Source: an uncultured Fretibacterium sp. | GTDB lineage: Bacteria > Synergistota > Synergistia > Synergistales > Aminobacteriaceae | Assembly (NCBI GenBank): GCA_937892105.1 | Contig: CALAUZ010000368.1 | Coordinates: forward strand, 1-16,749 | Length of the DNA stretch: 16,749 nucleotides | Direction of reading: 5' to 3' | Part shown: piece after piece, positions 1 to 7,032 of the stretch | How positions within the stretch are numbered: the first letter of the stretch is position 1 | Layout: every line of letters starts with the position of its first letter | Translations under genes and position numbers: made by a program | The notes under the pieces: model-generated | Database searches by the model: none | What the model was told of the DNA's origin: nothing | Seen by the model: the letters and a program-made list of their open reading frames with translations, nothing else

Positions 1-1034
1 CGCGTTTCTTTACCTTTTTCAATCTGGGAAAGCTGGTATTCCCATTCGCCCGTGAGTTCCGGAGATGTCAAGTTCTCGATTTTCATGGCCCGAGCGACTT
101 GGATCAGTCCAAAGGCTTTGCTTGTGGGAACAAGTTCCTTTCCGTCGCGGACCATGTACTTGTCTGAGATCAACTTTTCGATGATCGCTGCGCGGGTTGC
201 CGGAGTTCCCATGCCACGGTCCTTCATCGCATCGGCAAGTTCATCGTCTTTCACGAGCTTTCCCGCATTTTCCATCATGGAAAGGAGCGTGCTTTCTGTA
301 TAGCGCGGAGGAGGATTCGTCTGTTCGTCTGAAATGACAAATTCCACGGCTTTCGCTTTGCCGTTTTTGTCGATCGGAGCCACATTCGCTTCGTCATCGG
401 ACGTCTTGCCGTAGACTTCCTTGAAACCAGATTTTTTTAAAATTTTGCCTTCCGTTAGGAACTTTTCGCCTTCGATTTCCGTGATGCGGGTCGTATTCAA
501 GTATTCCGCAGCCGGATAAAATACGGCGATGAAACGCTGGCAGATCATCGTATACACTTTGAGTTCCGCTTCGGAAAGGGACTTCATTTTGTTGCCTGTC
601 GGAATGATGGCAAAGTGGTCCGAAATCTTTGCGTTGTTGAAAATACGAGGATCTTTCTTGACCCAGTTATTTTCCAACGCCTTTTCGGCAAACTTGGCAA
701 GGCCGCCTTCCATGGTGGCGAGAGTCTTTTTGACGGTGCCGACGTAATCTTCGGGAAGAGCTCGGCTATCGGTACGCGGATAGGAGGTTAGTTTGTGCTT
801 TTCGTAAAGAGCCTGTGCAATGGAAAGGGTCGTTTTGGCACTGAATCCGAATCGGTTGTTCGCTTCGCGTTGAAGGGTCGTTAAGTCGTAGAGCGGACCG
901 CATTTTTGCGTACTGGGTTTGGTTGTTTCGGTAACCGTACCGATTTTTCCCTTGCACTTTTTGACGATTTCTTCGGCTTTTCCTGCTTCCCAAATATGAT
1001 CCTTATCGTTTTTTAAGTCCGGATTGAACCATTT
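1..1034 (-). CDS. topB: DNA topoisomerase III, internal fragment
   Basis: Type IA topoisomerase, which relaxes and decatenates DNA by cutting one strand through a 5'-phosphotyrosine. The open frame runs from about 1034 to the window edge without a stop. It contains the active-site stretch [14 protein letters not shown], with the catalytic Tyr codon at 782–780. Before it comes [20 protein letters not shown], and after it [31 protein letters not shown] and [17 protein letters not shown], all typical of the bacterial TopB family. The first part of the protein (the Toprim domain with its acidic metal-binding residues) is absent: upstream the frame runs without a stop into a GlpB-like N-terminus. 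The C-terminus lies outside the window. Identity as topoisomerase III is secure. I infer that the join to glpB is an assembly chimera. GC content and codon use differ from the neighbouring glp segment. Confidence 0.9.
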
Positions 1035-1420
1035 GCTCCGGTCGGGTTCATAATCGACATCCGCACCGAAAACAGGCTCCCATACATGGTCTTTGTCGGA
1101 AAGCAGGCCCCGGGAGAAAAACTTGCCGGTGGCGAGTATGTATTCATCTGCGACGAGGGGGGATGTCTTTCCAAGATTACGGGTGTAAAGCCCCGTAACT
1201 TTGCCGTCTTTCAAAGTACCTGCAAGGACCCTGTCGCCTGCAAGGACGACAACCCCCTTTTTCTGCAGTCCGGAATGCCTGATATACGGGCTTTCGTAGC
1301 CCGTGGAAGCGAGGGAAAGGCCCTCGGAGACAACGCACACCGACGCTCCGCTGTCAGCGAGTTTTTCCGCCGCGGTGCATCCGGCCCAGCCGCCGCCTAT
1401 GACGATTACATCAAATTTCA
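1018..1420 (-). CDS. glpB: Anaerobic glycerol-3-phosphate dehydrogenase subunit B, N-terminal fragment
   Basis: GlpB is the FAD/FMN-containing subunit of the membrane-associated GlpABC complex, which oxidises glycerol-3-phosphate to dihydroxyacetone phosphate and passes electrons towards the quinone pool. The start ATG at 1420 overlaps the glpA stop by 10 bases. Residues 1–14 form a Rossmann dinucleotide-binding motif ([10 protein letters not shown]). Later stretches, [20 protein letters not shown] and [17 protein letters not shown], look like the C-terminal half of GlpB. After about 130 codons the frame enters topoisomerase III without a stop. In Escherichia coli GlpB (about 420 residues) the [14 protein letters not shown] segment lies some 300 residues in, but here it is near residue 115. 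Either this is a short family member or a middle segment is missing. The glpA neighbour supports the call. The 3' end is missing because of the join. Confidence 0.7.
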
Positions 1421-2568
1421 TGTTTGTTCACTCTTTGCATGTATTCCGCCTCTCTGAGGGTATCGCCCCACAATACGGGGGTCATTCCCTTCCAACGCTC
1501 CTGGAGATATTCACGTACAAGCTCATCGGCCCTGGACGCGTCCCCGAGTTCTTCCGCAAGGGCTGCAGCAACTTTCTTGATGCAGAACGAGCCCTGACAT
1601 GTCCCCATGCCTATTCTTGTATGACGCCTCAGGTCGGATATGTTCCTTACTCCGAACTGCTTGACTGCGTATTCTATTTCGGCCTTGGTGACATTCTCGC
1701 ATTCGCAGAGTATCTCCCCGCCCTTGTCGAAATCCATCCTGGAAACTTCGGTGCCGTGACGTCCTATGGCAGCCCTGGTGTTGAACGGATCCTTGAATCC
1801 TGGCTTGAGGCCTTCGGAGCCCGGCAATGCCCTTCTGGCAGTCTCGCACACGGCATTCGAACCAAGTTTCCTGCAAATCAGGTCGGTTGCCATCTCCGCC
1901 ATGAGGCGGGCGGTAGTAAGTTTTCCGCCTGTGATGGTTATCAGCCCAGGCACGCCGTCGCGTGCTTCATGGTCGAGCAGTACTATGCCTCGGCTTACGT
2001 TGCGGCCGTCTCCGGCGGGATCCGCCACGACCAACGGCCGGACGCCTGCATAAGCCCGTATTATGCGGGTACGCGCCAGCGAAGGCACCAGCTGCTCCCC
2101 TTCGCGCATAAGGAGATCCACCTCTGCGGGGGTAGCATGCATATCGTCGCAGGTGTCCATGGGCACCTTGTCGGAGGTAGTACCGAGAACGCTCACCACG
2201 TCGCCGGGCACGAGGATGTCGGCATTGGCGGGCTTGCGGCAGCGGTTTATGACCATATTGGCCACGCGGTGGCCGAAGATGAGAAGGGCCCCCTTGCTGG
2301 GAAGCATGCCGATATGGGCCCCGGCCTTTTCGGCAAGCTGTGCCGCCCAAATGCCTGCGGCAAGCACGGTGATGCGGCCGCGGTACTCTTCCGCATCGGT
2401 CTTTACGCCCACCACCCTGGCACCGTCCTTCACGAAGCCCGTGACGGCGCGGAACTTCAGGATGTCGGCCCCGTGGCGCACTGCATCGAGCGCGTTCGCG
2501 TCCGTGAGGCGGAAGGGATCGACGCTGGCGTCGGGCACCTTCACCGCGCCGATTATGGCGGGATTGAC
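1411..2568 (-). CDS. glpA: Anaerobic glycerol-3-phosphate dehydrogenase subunit A, 5'-truncated
   Basis: Catalytic FAD subunit of anaerobic glycerol-3-phosphate dehydrogenase. The visible part begins at [19 protein letters not shown], which matches a region about 140 residues into E. coli GlpA. It continues with [40 protein letters not shown] and ITGGKL, all characteristic of the family. A BFD-like [2Fe-2S] domain follows, with the Cys pattern CEC…GTCQGSFC, and the protein ends with [13 protein letters not shown], also conserved. The N-terminal FAD Rossmann motif is absent. Codons 5' of about 2568 do not resemble GlpA and run into the antisense of another gene's 3' end. An internal GTG at 2544 is not the true start. 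The stop overlaps the glpB start. The segment is clearly richer in G+C than sequence on either side (2341–2400 is about two-thirds G+C by eye). Confidence 0.88.
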   Translation of the reverse strand, partial: VNPAIIGAVKVPDASVDPFRLTDANALDAVRHGADILKFRAVTGFVKDGARVVGVKTDAEEYRGRITVLAAGIWAAQLAEKAGAHIGMLPSKGALLIFGHRVANMVINRCRKPANADILVPGDVVSVLGTTSDKVPMDTCDDMHATPAEVDLLMREGEQLVPSLARTRIIRAYAGVRPLVVADPAGDGRNVSRGIVLLDHEARDGVPGLITITGGKLTTARLMAEMATDLICRKLGSNAVCETARRALPGSEGLKPGFKDPFNTRAAIGRHGTEVSRMDFDKGGEILCECENVTKAEIEYAVKQFGVRNISDLRRHTRIGMGTCQGSFCIKKVAAALAEELGDASRADELVREYLQERWKGMTPVLWGDTLREAEYMQRVNKHEI

Positions 2569-2668
2569 GGTGAGTACAATATTGACGTTGCTGTTTATCC
2601 CTGTGCTTACGGCGATTGCGTATAATGTTCCATGCCCTGAAGATGAATATGATGATGAGGACGAATGA
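2552..2668 (+). CDS. C-terminal tail of an RND-type efflux transporter (5' end missing)
   Basis: The last 38 codons of a plus-strand gene are visible. [16 protein letters not shown] is the classic final transmembrane helix of AcrB/MexB-type resistance-nodulation-division pumps, where G-L-x-x-S-T-x-L-T-L-x-x-x-P is highly conserved. It is followed by a short acidic tail, EDEYDDEDE, and TGA at 2666. RND proteins are about 1,000–1,050 residues, so almost all of this gene is missing. It is cut at about 2551–2568, where the minus-strand glpA fragment begins. The open frame does extend upstream to 2063, but that part is the shadow of glpA. A longer true copy would be expected to the left in the source genome. 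Family assignment from so short a tail is reasonable but not certain. Confidence 0.55.
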   Translation: MMAGLTVSTILTLLFIPVLTAIAYNVPCPEDEYDDEDE

Positions 2669-2677
2669 TGTTATAAT
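2669..2677 (+). promoter_or_regulatory. Extended -10 promoter for the small ORF at 2699
   Basis: TGTTATAAT is a perfect TATAAT with the TGn extension. It lies directly after the stop of the RND tail and about 22 bases before the start codon of the next ORF. I see no good -35 hexamer, as is common for extended -10 promoters. This is a sequence reading only. Confidence 0.45.
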
Positions 2678-2698
2678 CCGCGCAAAAAGGAAGCTGAT

Positions 2699-2869
2699 AT
2701 GAATATGGAAAATTCAGCGGAAAATACATACATTCCTTCCGGCTTTGCGTGGCTTTATGACCCGGAAAATGAAGTGTCTGACGAAGAGAATGAAGAAATC
2801 TTGCGCACCCTCGAAAATCTTTCGGAAGATGATTTGCGGATTGCCCGAAGCGAAATAGTATACGTGTAA
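2699..2869 (+). CDS. Small acidic protein, possible antitoxin
   Basis: A 56-residue ORF with a good ribosome binding site (AAAAAGGAAG, ending about six bases before ATG) and its own TATAAT box just upstream. The product is strongly acidic, with a DPENEVSDEENEE cluster around residues 21–33 and a probable helix after it (ILRTLENLSEDDLRIAR). I do not recognise the family. Its stop codon overlaps the start of the next tiny ORF in TAATG. That next ORF begins like a RelE/ParE-type toxin, so this could be the antitoxin partner of a former type II toxin–antitoxin pair. The antitoxin role rests on position, size and charge only, with no DNA-binding motif identified. It could equally be an unrelated small protein. 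Confidence 0.55.
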   Translation: MNMENSAENTYIPSGFAWLYDPENEVSDEENEEILRTLENLSEDDLRIARSEIVYV

Positions 2870-2952
2870 TGCGCCCTGTAAGAATAAATTACAGCACAGC
2901 CGCTGAAAAATTCTTTGCGCGTCATGAAAACGAATACAAGCATATACGCTGA
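2869..2952 (+). pseudogene. Truncated RelE/ParE-like toxin remnant
   Basis: A 27-codon ORF begins in the TAATG overlap with the acidic ORF and stops at TGA 2950–2952. Its product starts RINYSTAAEKFFARHEN, resembling the first β-strand and helix of RelE/ParE-superfamily toxins (basic, with an I-x-Y-S-x-x-A-x-K-F pattern). A complete toxin would be about 85–95 residues. Here the reading frame ends and a transcription terminator follows 15 bases later. I see no continuation in the other two plus frames before the terminator. Most likely a deletion remnant, but an unrelated micro-ORF cannot be excluded. Confidence 0.4.
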
Positions 2953-2960
2953 ATACTTGC

Positions 2961-2999
2961 CACAAAAAAAGGGAGACTCCCCAAAAGGAATCTCCCTTT
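2961..2999 (-). terminator. Intrinsic terminator, probably bidirectional
   Basis: Stem AAAGGGAGA (2968–2976) pairs with TCTCCCTTT (2991–2999), extended by TCC/GGA after one mismatch, with loop CCAAAA. On the minus strand it is followed by a run of seven T, so it is a strong terminator for the binding-protein gene ending at 3017. On the plus strand the T tract (TTTGATTTT) is weaker but could end the small ORF transcript. Confidence 0.85.
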
Positions 3000-3016
3000 G
3001 ATTTTCCCTTTACGCC

Positions 3017-4228
3017 CTAATACGCAGGAACATACGCCAGCGCATTTACCCTCACAGTATCAAGCGCGGAATATTCCCTATCTCTAATTTCAACAATGAA
3101 AACGTTTCTTGATGATGGTCTGTGTAATGATGGTGATATGCTGATATTCTGATTCCCAAATGGTATTGACTGAACACGCTCAAGATTGCGGAGAAGCTGT
3201 GCGCGGGGCATTGCGTCAACTGGCTGGGGCATAAGCTCAACCGCCCGCCTAAACCATTCATACAGGGCAATAGCTTTACCCGCCGCGACTGAGTCATTCA
3301 CCTGCATTGCGCGAGTCCTCCACAACATACGCCGAGTCTCAATGAAGCCTCCTTGCGTGGGCAATAATATATTCTGGTCGGCAAAAATCATTCCCCTGCA
3401 TGAAAGATATATCTCGTCAGGCTCAGCGACATTCCATAACCGCCAGCTTGTACGAATCCTCATGAAATTGCGCCAAATCTCACGCGCTCCCATGCTTCCC
3501 ATGAAGGATATTACAACTCCTGCCTGTTCGCCCTCGAAACTCTCTATCTCCTCCGACATCATGTAGTAACTATCCTTTGCCGACGCGTCAGTCCAGTACG
3601 GCATGGGCATAAAACCTTCGCTATCCAGAAGGGAATAGCATATTTTCGCCTCGCGTTCCTGATTGACGGTGAAACGGCTTGCAGCTAATGCTATCCTCTT
3701 TTCACGTGAATAAATCCTCTTTGCGTACTCTGTGAATGCCTGGCACCTGTAATCCCTGTACATGTCCAGCGCAAATATATTGCTAACAGGACGGCCTCCA
3801 ATGTCTATCAGGACACTCTCACCGCCTGCAAGCATTAGCGGTATGTTCCTTCCTGCGAGACGGGCAACAAGTATTCTGTCCTCCTCTGGGGAAAGCGTGA
3901 AACTCATCACTGCCGCAGTGTATGGCCCAAACTCAAACACTACATCGCTGGCAGGACTGTCGCTGCTTTCGGGAACAGGGAGAAGGGTAAATTTCACGTC
4001 ATGGCCGCCAATCCCTGAACTGCTCTCGGAGATTTCGCGTTCACACCACGATAAGGCCGTCTTTATGGATTTTCCCGGCTCTTTGTCCCAGCCCCCTGAA
4101 GGCGGTACTGCAAGGACGTTCCATACCCAGTCATGAACTCTCTCGTCCGGTGCTTGGAGCGGGAACGCCCTTTGTGCTGTGGTGTTCAGGCATAAAATTA
4201 TTACGAGTAACGCAAAGATTTTACGCAT
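3017..4228 (-). CDS. Exported periplasmic binding protein-like protein of unknown ligand
   Basis: A 403-residue protein with an N-terminal signal peptide (basic MRK, then the hydrophobic stretch FALLVIILCL, cleavage near residue 19). The body resembles the type I periplasmic-binding fold of Leu/Ile/Val-type ABC receptors. It has a first α/β lobe with the amide-ligand-style segment SFTLSPEEDRILVARL (about 109–124), a strand-helix region RIALAASRFTVNQEREA (about 178–194) like the second lobe, and AGVVISFMGSMGAREIWRNF (about 236–255). I cannot name the ligand, and no permease or ATPase gene is next to it. It lies 18 bases downstream of skp, and a terminator follows it, so the two probably form a short operon. 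The Shine-Dalgarno is weak (AAGTGG). The family call is moderate and rests on overall pattern rather than a diagnostic motif. Confidence 0.6.
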   Translation of the reverse strand: MRKIFALLVIILCLNTTAQRAFPLQAPDERVHDWVWNVLAVPPSGGWDKEPGKSIKTALSWCEREISESSSGIGGHDVKFTLLPVPESSDSPASDVVFEFGPYTAAVMSFTLSPEEDRILVARLAGRNIPLMLAGGESVLIDIGGRPVSNIFALDMYRDYRCQAFTEYAKRIYSREKRIALAASRFTVNQEREAKICYSLLDSEGFMPMPYWTDASAKDSYYMMSEEIESFEGEQAGVVISFMGSMGAREIWRNFMRIRTSWRLWNVAEPDEIYLSCRGMIFADQNILLPTQGGFIETRRMLWRTRAMQVNDSVAAGKAIALYEWFRRAVELMPQPVDAMPRAQLLRNLERVQSIPFGNQNISISPSLHRPSSRNVFIVEIRDREYSALDTVRVNALAYVPAY

Positions 4229-4246
4229 AAAGAGCCACTTACTGTA

Positions 4247-4720
4247 CTATTTCTTGCGGGATAACTGCTGGATTACGTCCTGTGTGATGTCAACTCCGCC
4301 AATGAGAACAACGAACTTGTCGAGAACAAGTGTAAGTTTCCTCTTCACGGCAACTTCACGCACTGCCTGTTCGCAATCCCTGTATATCGGTGCCATAAGT
4401 TTCTGTTCTTCCTGCGCAAGCTCCATTCTCTTTGCCTGCACTGCCTGAGCCTTCTTTGCTGTATCGGTCTCTTTGTCGGCGGCAGCTTTAGCCTCATTTT
4501 CCTTCTGGCGGGCAATGTTTGCTAACTGCTGGCGTGCCTGGTTGAGGCCGGGGTGGTTGTTGAGGATTTCTCCCCTGTCTACTATGCCAACAAAATCGGC
4601 ATTTGCGGGAGCTGCTGCTGTTGCTGCGGCTTTCTTTGCAGCGGCTGATGCTGAGACTGCGAGGCTCATTATGAGAAGTGAAACTGAAAGTGTGAGTAAG
4701 ATAATTTTCCTTGTTGACAT
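4247..4720 (-). CDS. skp: Skp/OmpH-family periplasmic chaperone
   Basis: A 157-residue exported protein. Signal peptide at residues 1–26 (MSTRKI, then a hydrophobic core ending in AVSASA). An Ala/Lys-rich spacer comes next, then FVGIVDRGEILNNHPG, the usual first strand of OmpH proteins (canonically 'vdv.ril…P'). A charged coiled-coil region of Gln/Ala/Lys/Glu (about 60–115) forms the tentacle helices, and KLTLVLDKFVVLIGGVDIT forms the closing strands with the typical 'D.T..vl..l' ending. Skp captures unfolded outer-membrane proteins after Sec export, so its presence implies an outer membrane. The start is well supported by AGGAGGAA, 10 bases before ATG. An extended -10 promoter candidate lies upstream. 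In many bacteria skp sits beside bamA and lpx genes, but here it pairs with a binding-protein-like gene. Confidence 0.85.
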   Translation of the reverse strand: MSTRKIILLTLSVSLLIMSLAVSASAAAKKAAATAAAPANADFVGIVDRGEILNNHPGLNQARQQLANIARQKENEAKAAADKETDTAKKAQAVQAKRMELAQEEQKLMAPIYRDCEQAVREVAVKRKLTLVLDKFVVLIGGVDITQDVIQQLSRKK

Positions 4721-4771
4721 TATTACTATATTCCTCCTGCGTTTATAAAACGACTTGTAAATTTGCGTTGC

Positions 4772-4798
4772 ATTCTAACATTCAAACTTTGCGCGCAA
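4772..4798 (-). promoter_or_regulatory. Candidate extended -10 promoter upstream of skp
   Basis: Read on the minus strand, TGTTAGAAT (4780–4772) is an extended -10 element, with TTGCGC (4798–4793) as a possible -35 at 15-base spacing. It lies in the 96-base gap between queT and skp, which contains no gene. I see no clear terminator for the queT operon in that gap, so read-through into skp is possible. Confidence 0.35.
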
Positions 4799-4816
4799 TA
4801 ACGTAGAAATTACTAA

Positions 4817-5284
4817 TTAACTCCTGCAAATAATATTACGTCTCTCTAAAATCTTCATCAGCGGTACCCCTACAATGTAACATGCTCCTGCCTCACCAAG
4901 TCCAACATAAATGCACGTCGCAATTAATGGTACTTCAATGAGAAAGTGAAGCATTGCCCCGATGATTATCATGTTCGAGATTACAGGCCACGAAGCTGCA
5001 ATGTATATGTTCCGCGATTTCCAGGTAAGTATCGCCGCTGTAAGGGTGGCAAGTGAACCGAATACCATATCGGGAAGTCCGTAGCCTCCCCAAAAGTTTG
5101 CGAGTATGCAACCTATGAATAATCCGGGTACAGCTTCAGGCATGTAGAACGGCAGAAGGGTTAAGGCTTCCGAAACCCTGAACTGAACAGGCCCGTATGA
5201 TATGGGCGCAAGTACTGCCGTCAGTGCTGTGTAGAATGCAGCTATAACTGCTCCACGCGCAAGTTTCTTTGTGTTGATGTCGAT
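4817..5284 (-). CDS. queT: QueT-family queuosine-precursor transporter, atypical start codon
   Basis: Small integral membrane protein of the QueT family, thought to be an energy-coupling-factor S component that imports queuosine precursors for tRNA modification. Conserved features in order are LARGAVIAAFYTALTAVLAP, YGPVQFRVSEALTLLPF, AVPGLFIGCILAN, VFGSLATLTAA and YVGLGEAGACYIVG, with about five hydrophobic segments. The first in-frame ATG (5143) would remove the conserved first 45 residues. Upstream there is no ATG, GTG or TTG in frame. The strong ribosome binding site AAGGAG (5299–5294) lies in the last codons of the preceding gene. An ATC at 5284 (spacing 9) or 5278 is the likely start, giving about 155 residues, close to the family norm. 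An assembly or sequencing error in the start codon is the alternative. The gene is translationally coupled to the priA-like gene. Substrate specificity is inferred from the family. Confidence 0.8.
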   Translation of the reverse strand: MDINTKKLARGAVIAAFYTALTAVLAPISYGPVQFRVSEALTLLPFYMPEAVPGLFIGCILANFWGGYGLPDMVFGSLATLTAAILTWKSRNIYIAASWPVISNMIIIGAMLHFLIEVPLIATCIYVGLGEAGACYIVGVPLMKILERRNIICRS

Positions 5285-5286
5285 TT

Positions 5287-7032
5287 TTATTCGCTCCTTA
5301 CTGTGATTTTTATGGTGTTCCTTAATGTGGTATAAGATCCCAGCAATTTTCGTATCGGCTCAAGCGATACTGCGTTCACGTACAGAGGCAGTGAATTATC
5401 ACCAGGATCCATAACGAATATGCCTGCGTCCATAAAAAGATTTATTATCTCTTCGCGCAATATTTTACTACCAAGTTCAAGCTCGATAATATAACCGTAA
5501 GGCGGAAGCATGAACTCCTTTCTCTCCCTCAGTTCCTCACGAATAAACTTCGTCCACCCCTGAGCGAGAAATCCTGCCAGCTTCATTCCGCTTCGTCTCG
5601 CCTGAATGAGAACCTTGCGTTTCGGATTATTCTCACGTCCACGCCAGTAAGCCTCGCAAAGCATACTGTAGACGTTGCAGCGAGTGTTGTGGTTTTGCCC
5701 CCAAAGTTCATCGTCAAGGTCAAGCCACGCAACAAGACCAACATTAATCTTCCCGCAGAGAGCAAGCCCCCTCTGTGTCGAAAGTATAAGCCCATGCATG
5801 TCCCTCAGCTTTGAGCCTTCCGTAAAAATGTGAACGTCATTGCAATACTTCCCCGCAATCTTTGCTACAGCCTCAATACCTGCTCTCCTGCCAACAAGAA
5901 GGGTGTAACCGCACTTATCACACTTTGGCGGCAAATCCATTAAAGTTCCGCACTTACGACACCTCAGAATATTACCGTCATTCCGAGCCTGCATTATTCC
6001 GCCGCAATTAGGACACTTCACAGCTTCCCCGCAATTTGGGCAGAACACCTCCGATGCCTCACCGGTTCTGCCGAGTATCCATATTACATTATTACCCTGC
6101 GCAATCTCCCTGTAAGTGTGCTTTATGAGGGAAAATGTCAATGGCACGTGTCCTGTTATGCCTTCAACTTCCTCCTTGCGTGAGATGTGTATATCGGAAA
6201 GTATGATGTTCCTGCGTTCCGGCCTGAGAGTTTCCTTTGGCTTTGTACGCGCGTAGGTCTTCAGCGATGGTATCCGTCCTGCTGTGATGAAATCAGCACC
6301 GAGAAACGCTGCCCTGTGTCCTGCAAGACTTCTGGCTGATAGGTTCAATGTGTACGGAAGAATGTATGCTGGACTTGCTTCGTCCTCAACAATAATTTTT
6401 CGCGGCATTAGAGGCGCAAATATTCCGCCTGGAGGAGCTGCTACTATCCGGAACTGTCCGGCGTTCACACTCTTCCATGCCTGCCATAACTTCGGAGAAT
6501 TATCGGACGGCCACAACAATGCTTCTTGCTTCATTGTATCGGGGAGATGTTCGTAGAATGACTTTGCGGTTTCCTTCTGCGGAAACAGTATTAGAGTACG
6601 TTCCCCCTGCTCAAGTTCTGCGGCAAAAAAATTAACCCGCTCACTGTCAAACGGGTTAAAGCAATGCCTCTCGCAAAAATTTCCCCGAATGTACTCATGT
6701 TTCGGACTGGGATAAAACTTTTCACCCATGTACACATGACGCGGCAGAACAGCTTTCAACGCAGCCCCGTAACCGCACATACATACTTTTCCCGCCCATA
6801 ACGCCATGTCCCACAAGTCCGGCGGCAAAATGCATTCATCATCTATCACGCCTTCGATTGGTTTTGCCACAACGCCATCGGGTAATCCCTTCTCCGAACG
6901 TCCCAGAACAAATCCTGCATGACGCTTCTTCCCAACTTCAACAATTACTCTCACTCCGGCCTGAATATCCGAAACCGTCTCATACGTCAGGGAGTTCAGC
7001 GACATCTCCGGGACAGCTACATCAATGAGCAA
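5287..7032 (-). CDS. priA: PriA-like primosomal protein N' lacking an intact ATPase site
   Basis: PriA reloads the replicative helicase at stalled forks. This 581-residue protein is shorter than usual (about 650–800). The N-terminal region (residues 1–100) matches the PriA DNA-binding domain. The helicase core is degenerate: I find no Walker A GxxxxGK[S/T] where it should be (about 120–145), DEEH is replaced by EDEAS (216–220), and GSATPSLE is replaced by TAGRIPSLK (250–258). The zinc-binding region is intact, with eight Cys in four CxxC pairs (331/334, 340/343, 358/361, 371/374), and the C-terminal ERKEFMLPPYGY segment is preserved. Selective loss of ATPase motifs suggests a structural primosome protein without helicase activity, as described for Deinococcus PriA. 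The start is TTG at 7032, with GGAG about nine bases upstream, overlapping coaBC by 11 bases. The coaBC–priA order is common in bacteria and supports the identity. Confidence 0.85.
   Translation of the reverse strand: MLIDVAVPEMSLNSLTYETVSDIQAGVRVIVEVGKKRHAGFVLGRSEKGLPDGVVAKPIEGVIDDECILPPDLWDMALWAGKVCMCGYGAALKAVLPRHVYMGEKFYPSPKHEYIRGNFCERHCFNPFDSERVNFFAAELEQGERTLILFPQKETAKSFYEHLPDTMKQEALLWPSDNSPKLWQAWKSVNAGQFRIVAAPPGGIFAPLMPRKIIVEDEASPAYILPYTLNLSARSLAGHRAAFLGADFITAGRIPSLKTYARTKPKETLRPERRNIILSDIHISRKEEVEGITGHVPLTFSLIKHTYREIAQGNNVIWILGRTGEASEVFCPNCGEAVKCPNCGGIMQARNDGNILRCRKCGTLMDLPPKCDKCGYTLLVGRRAGIEAVAKIAGKYCNDVHIFTEGSKLRDMHGLILSTQRGLALCGKINVGLVAWLDLDDELWGQNHNTRCNVYSMLCEAYWRGRENNPKRKVLIQARRSGMKLAGFLAQGWTKFIREELRERKEFMLPPYGYIIELELGSKILREEIINLFMDAGIFVMDPGDNSLPLYVNAVSLEPIRKLLGSYTTLRNTIKITVRSE

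Noticed and set aside
52..747. Plus-strand open frames in the first 750 bases
   Set aside because: Antisense shadows of the topoisomerase III gene, whose minus-strand frame is continuous and carries the catalytic motif.
2063..2551. Upstream extension of the plus-strand frame leading into the RND tail
   Set aside because: Only the part after about 2552 resembles an RND protein. The extension is antisense to glpA and arises from the join.
1303..2625. Long plus-strand open frame (440 codons) through the glp region
   Set aside because: It is antisense to glpA/glpB, which show clear family motifs on the minus strand. High G+C makes long shadow frames likely.
4791..4800. Palindrome TTGCGCGCAA upstream of skp
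   Set aside because: Short, single copy, with no T tract or known operator match; partly used as a -35 candidate.
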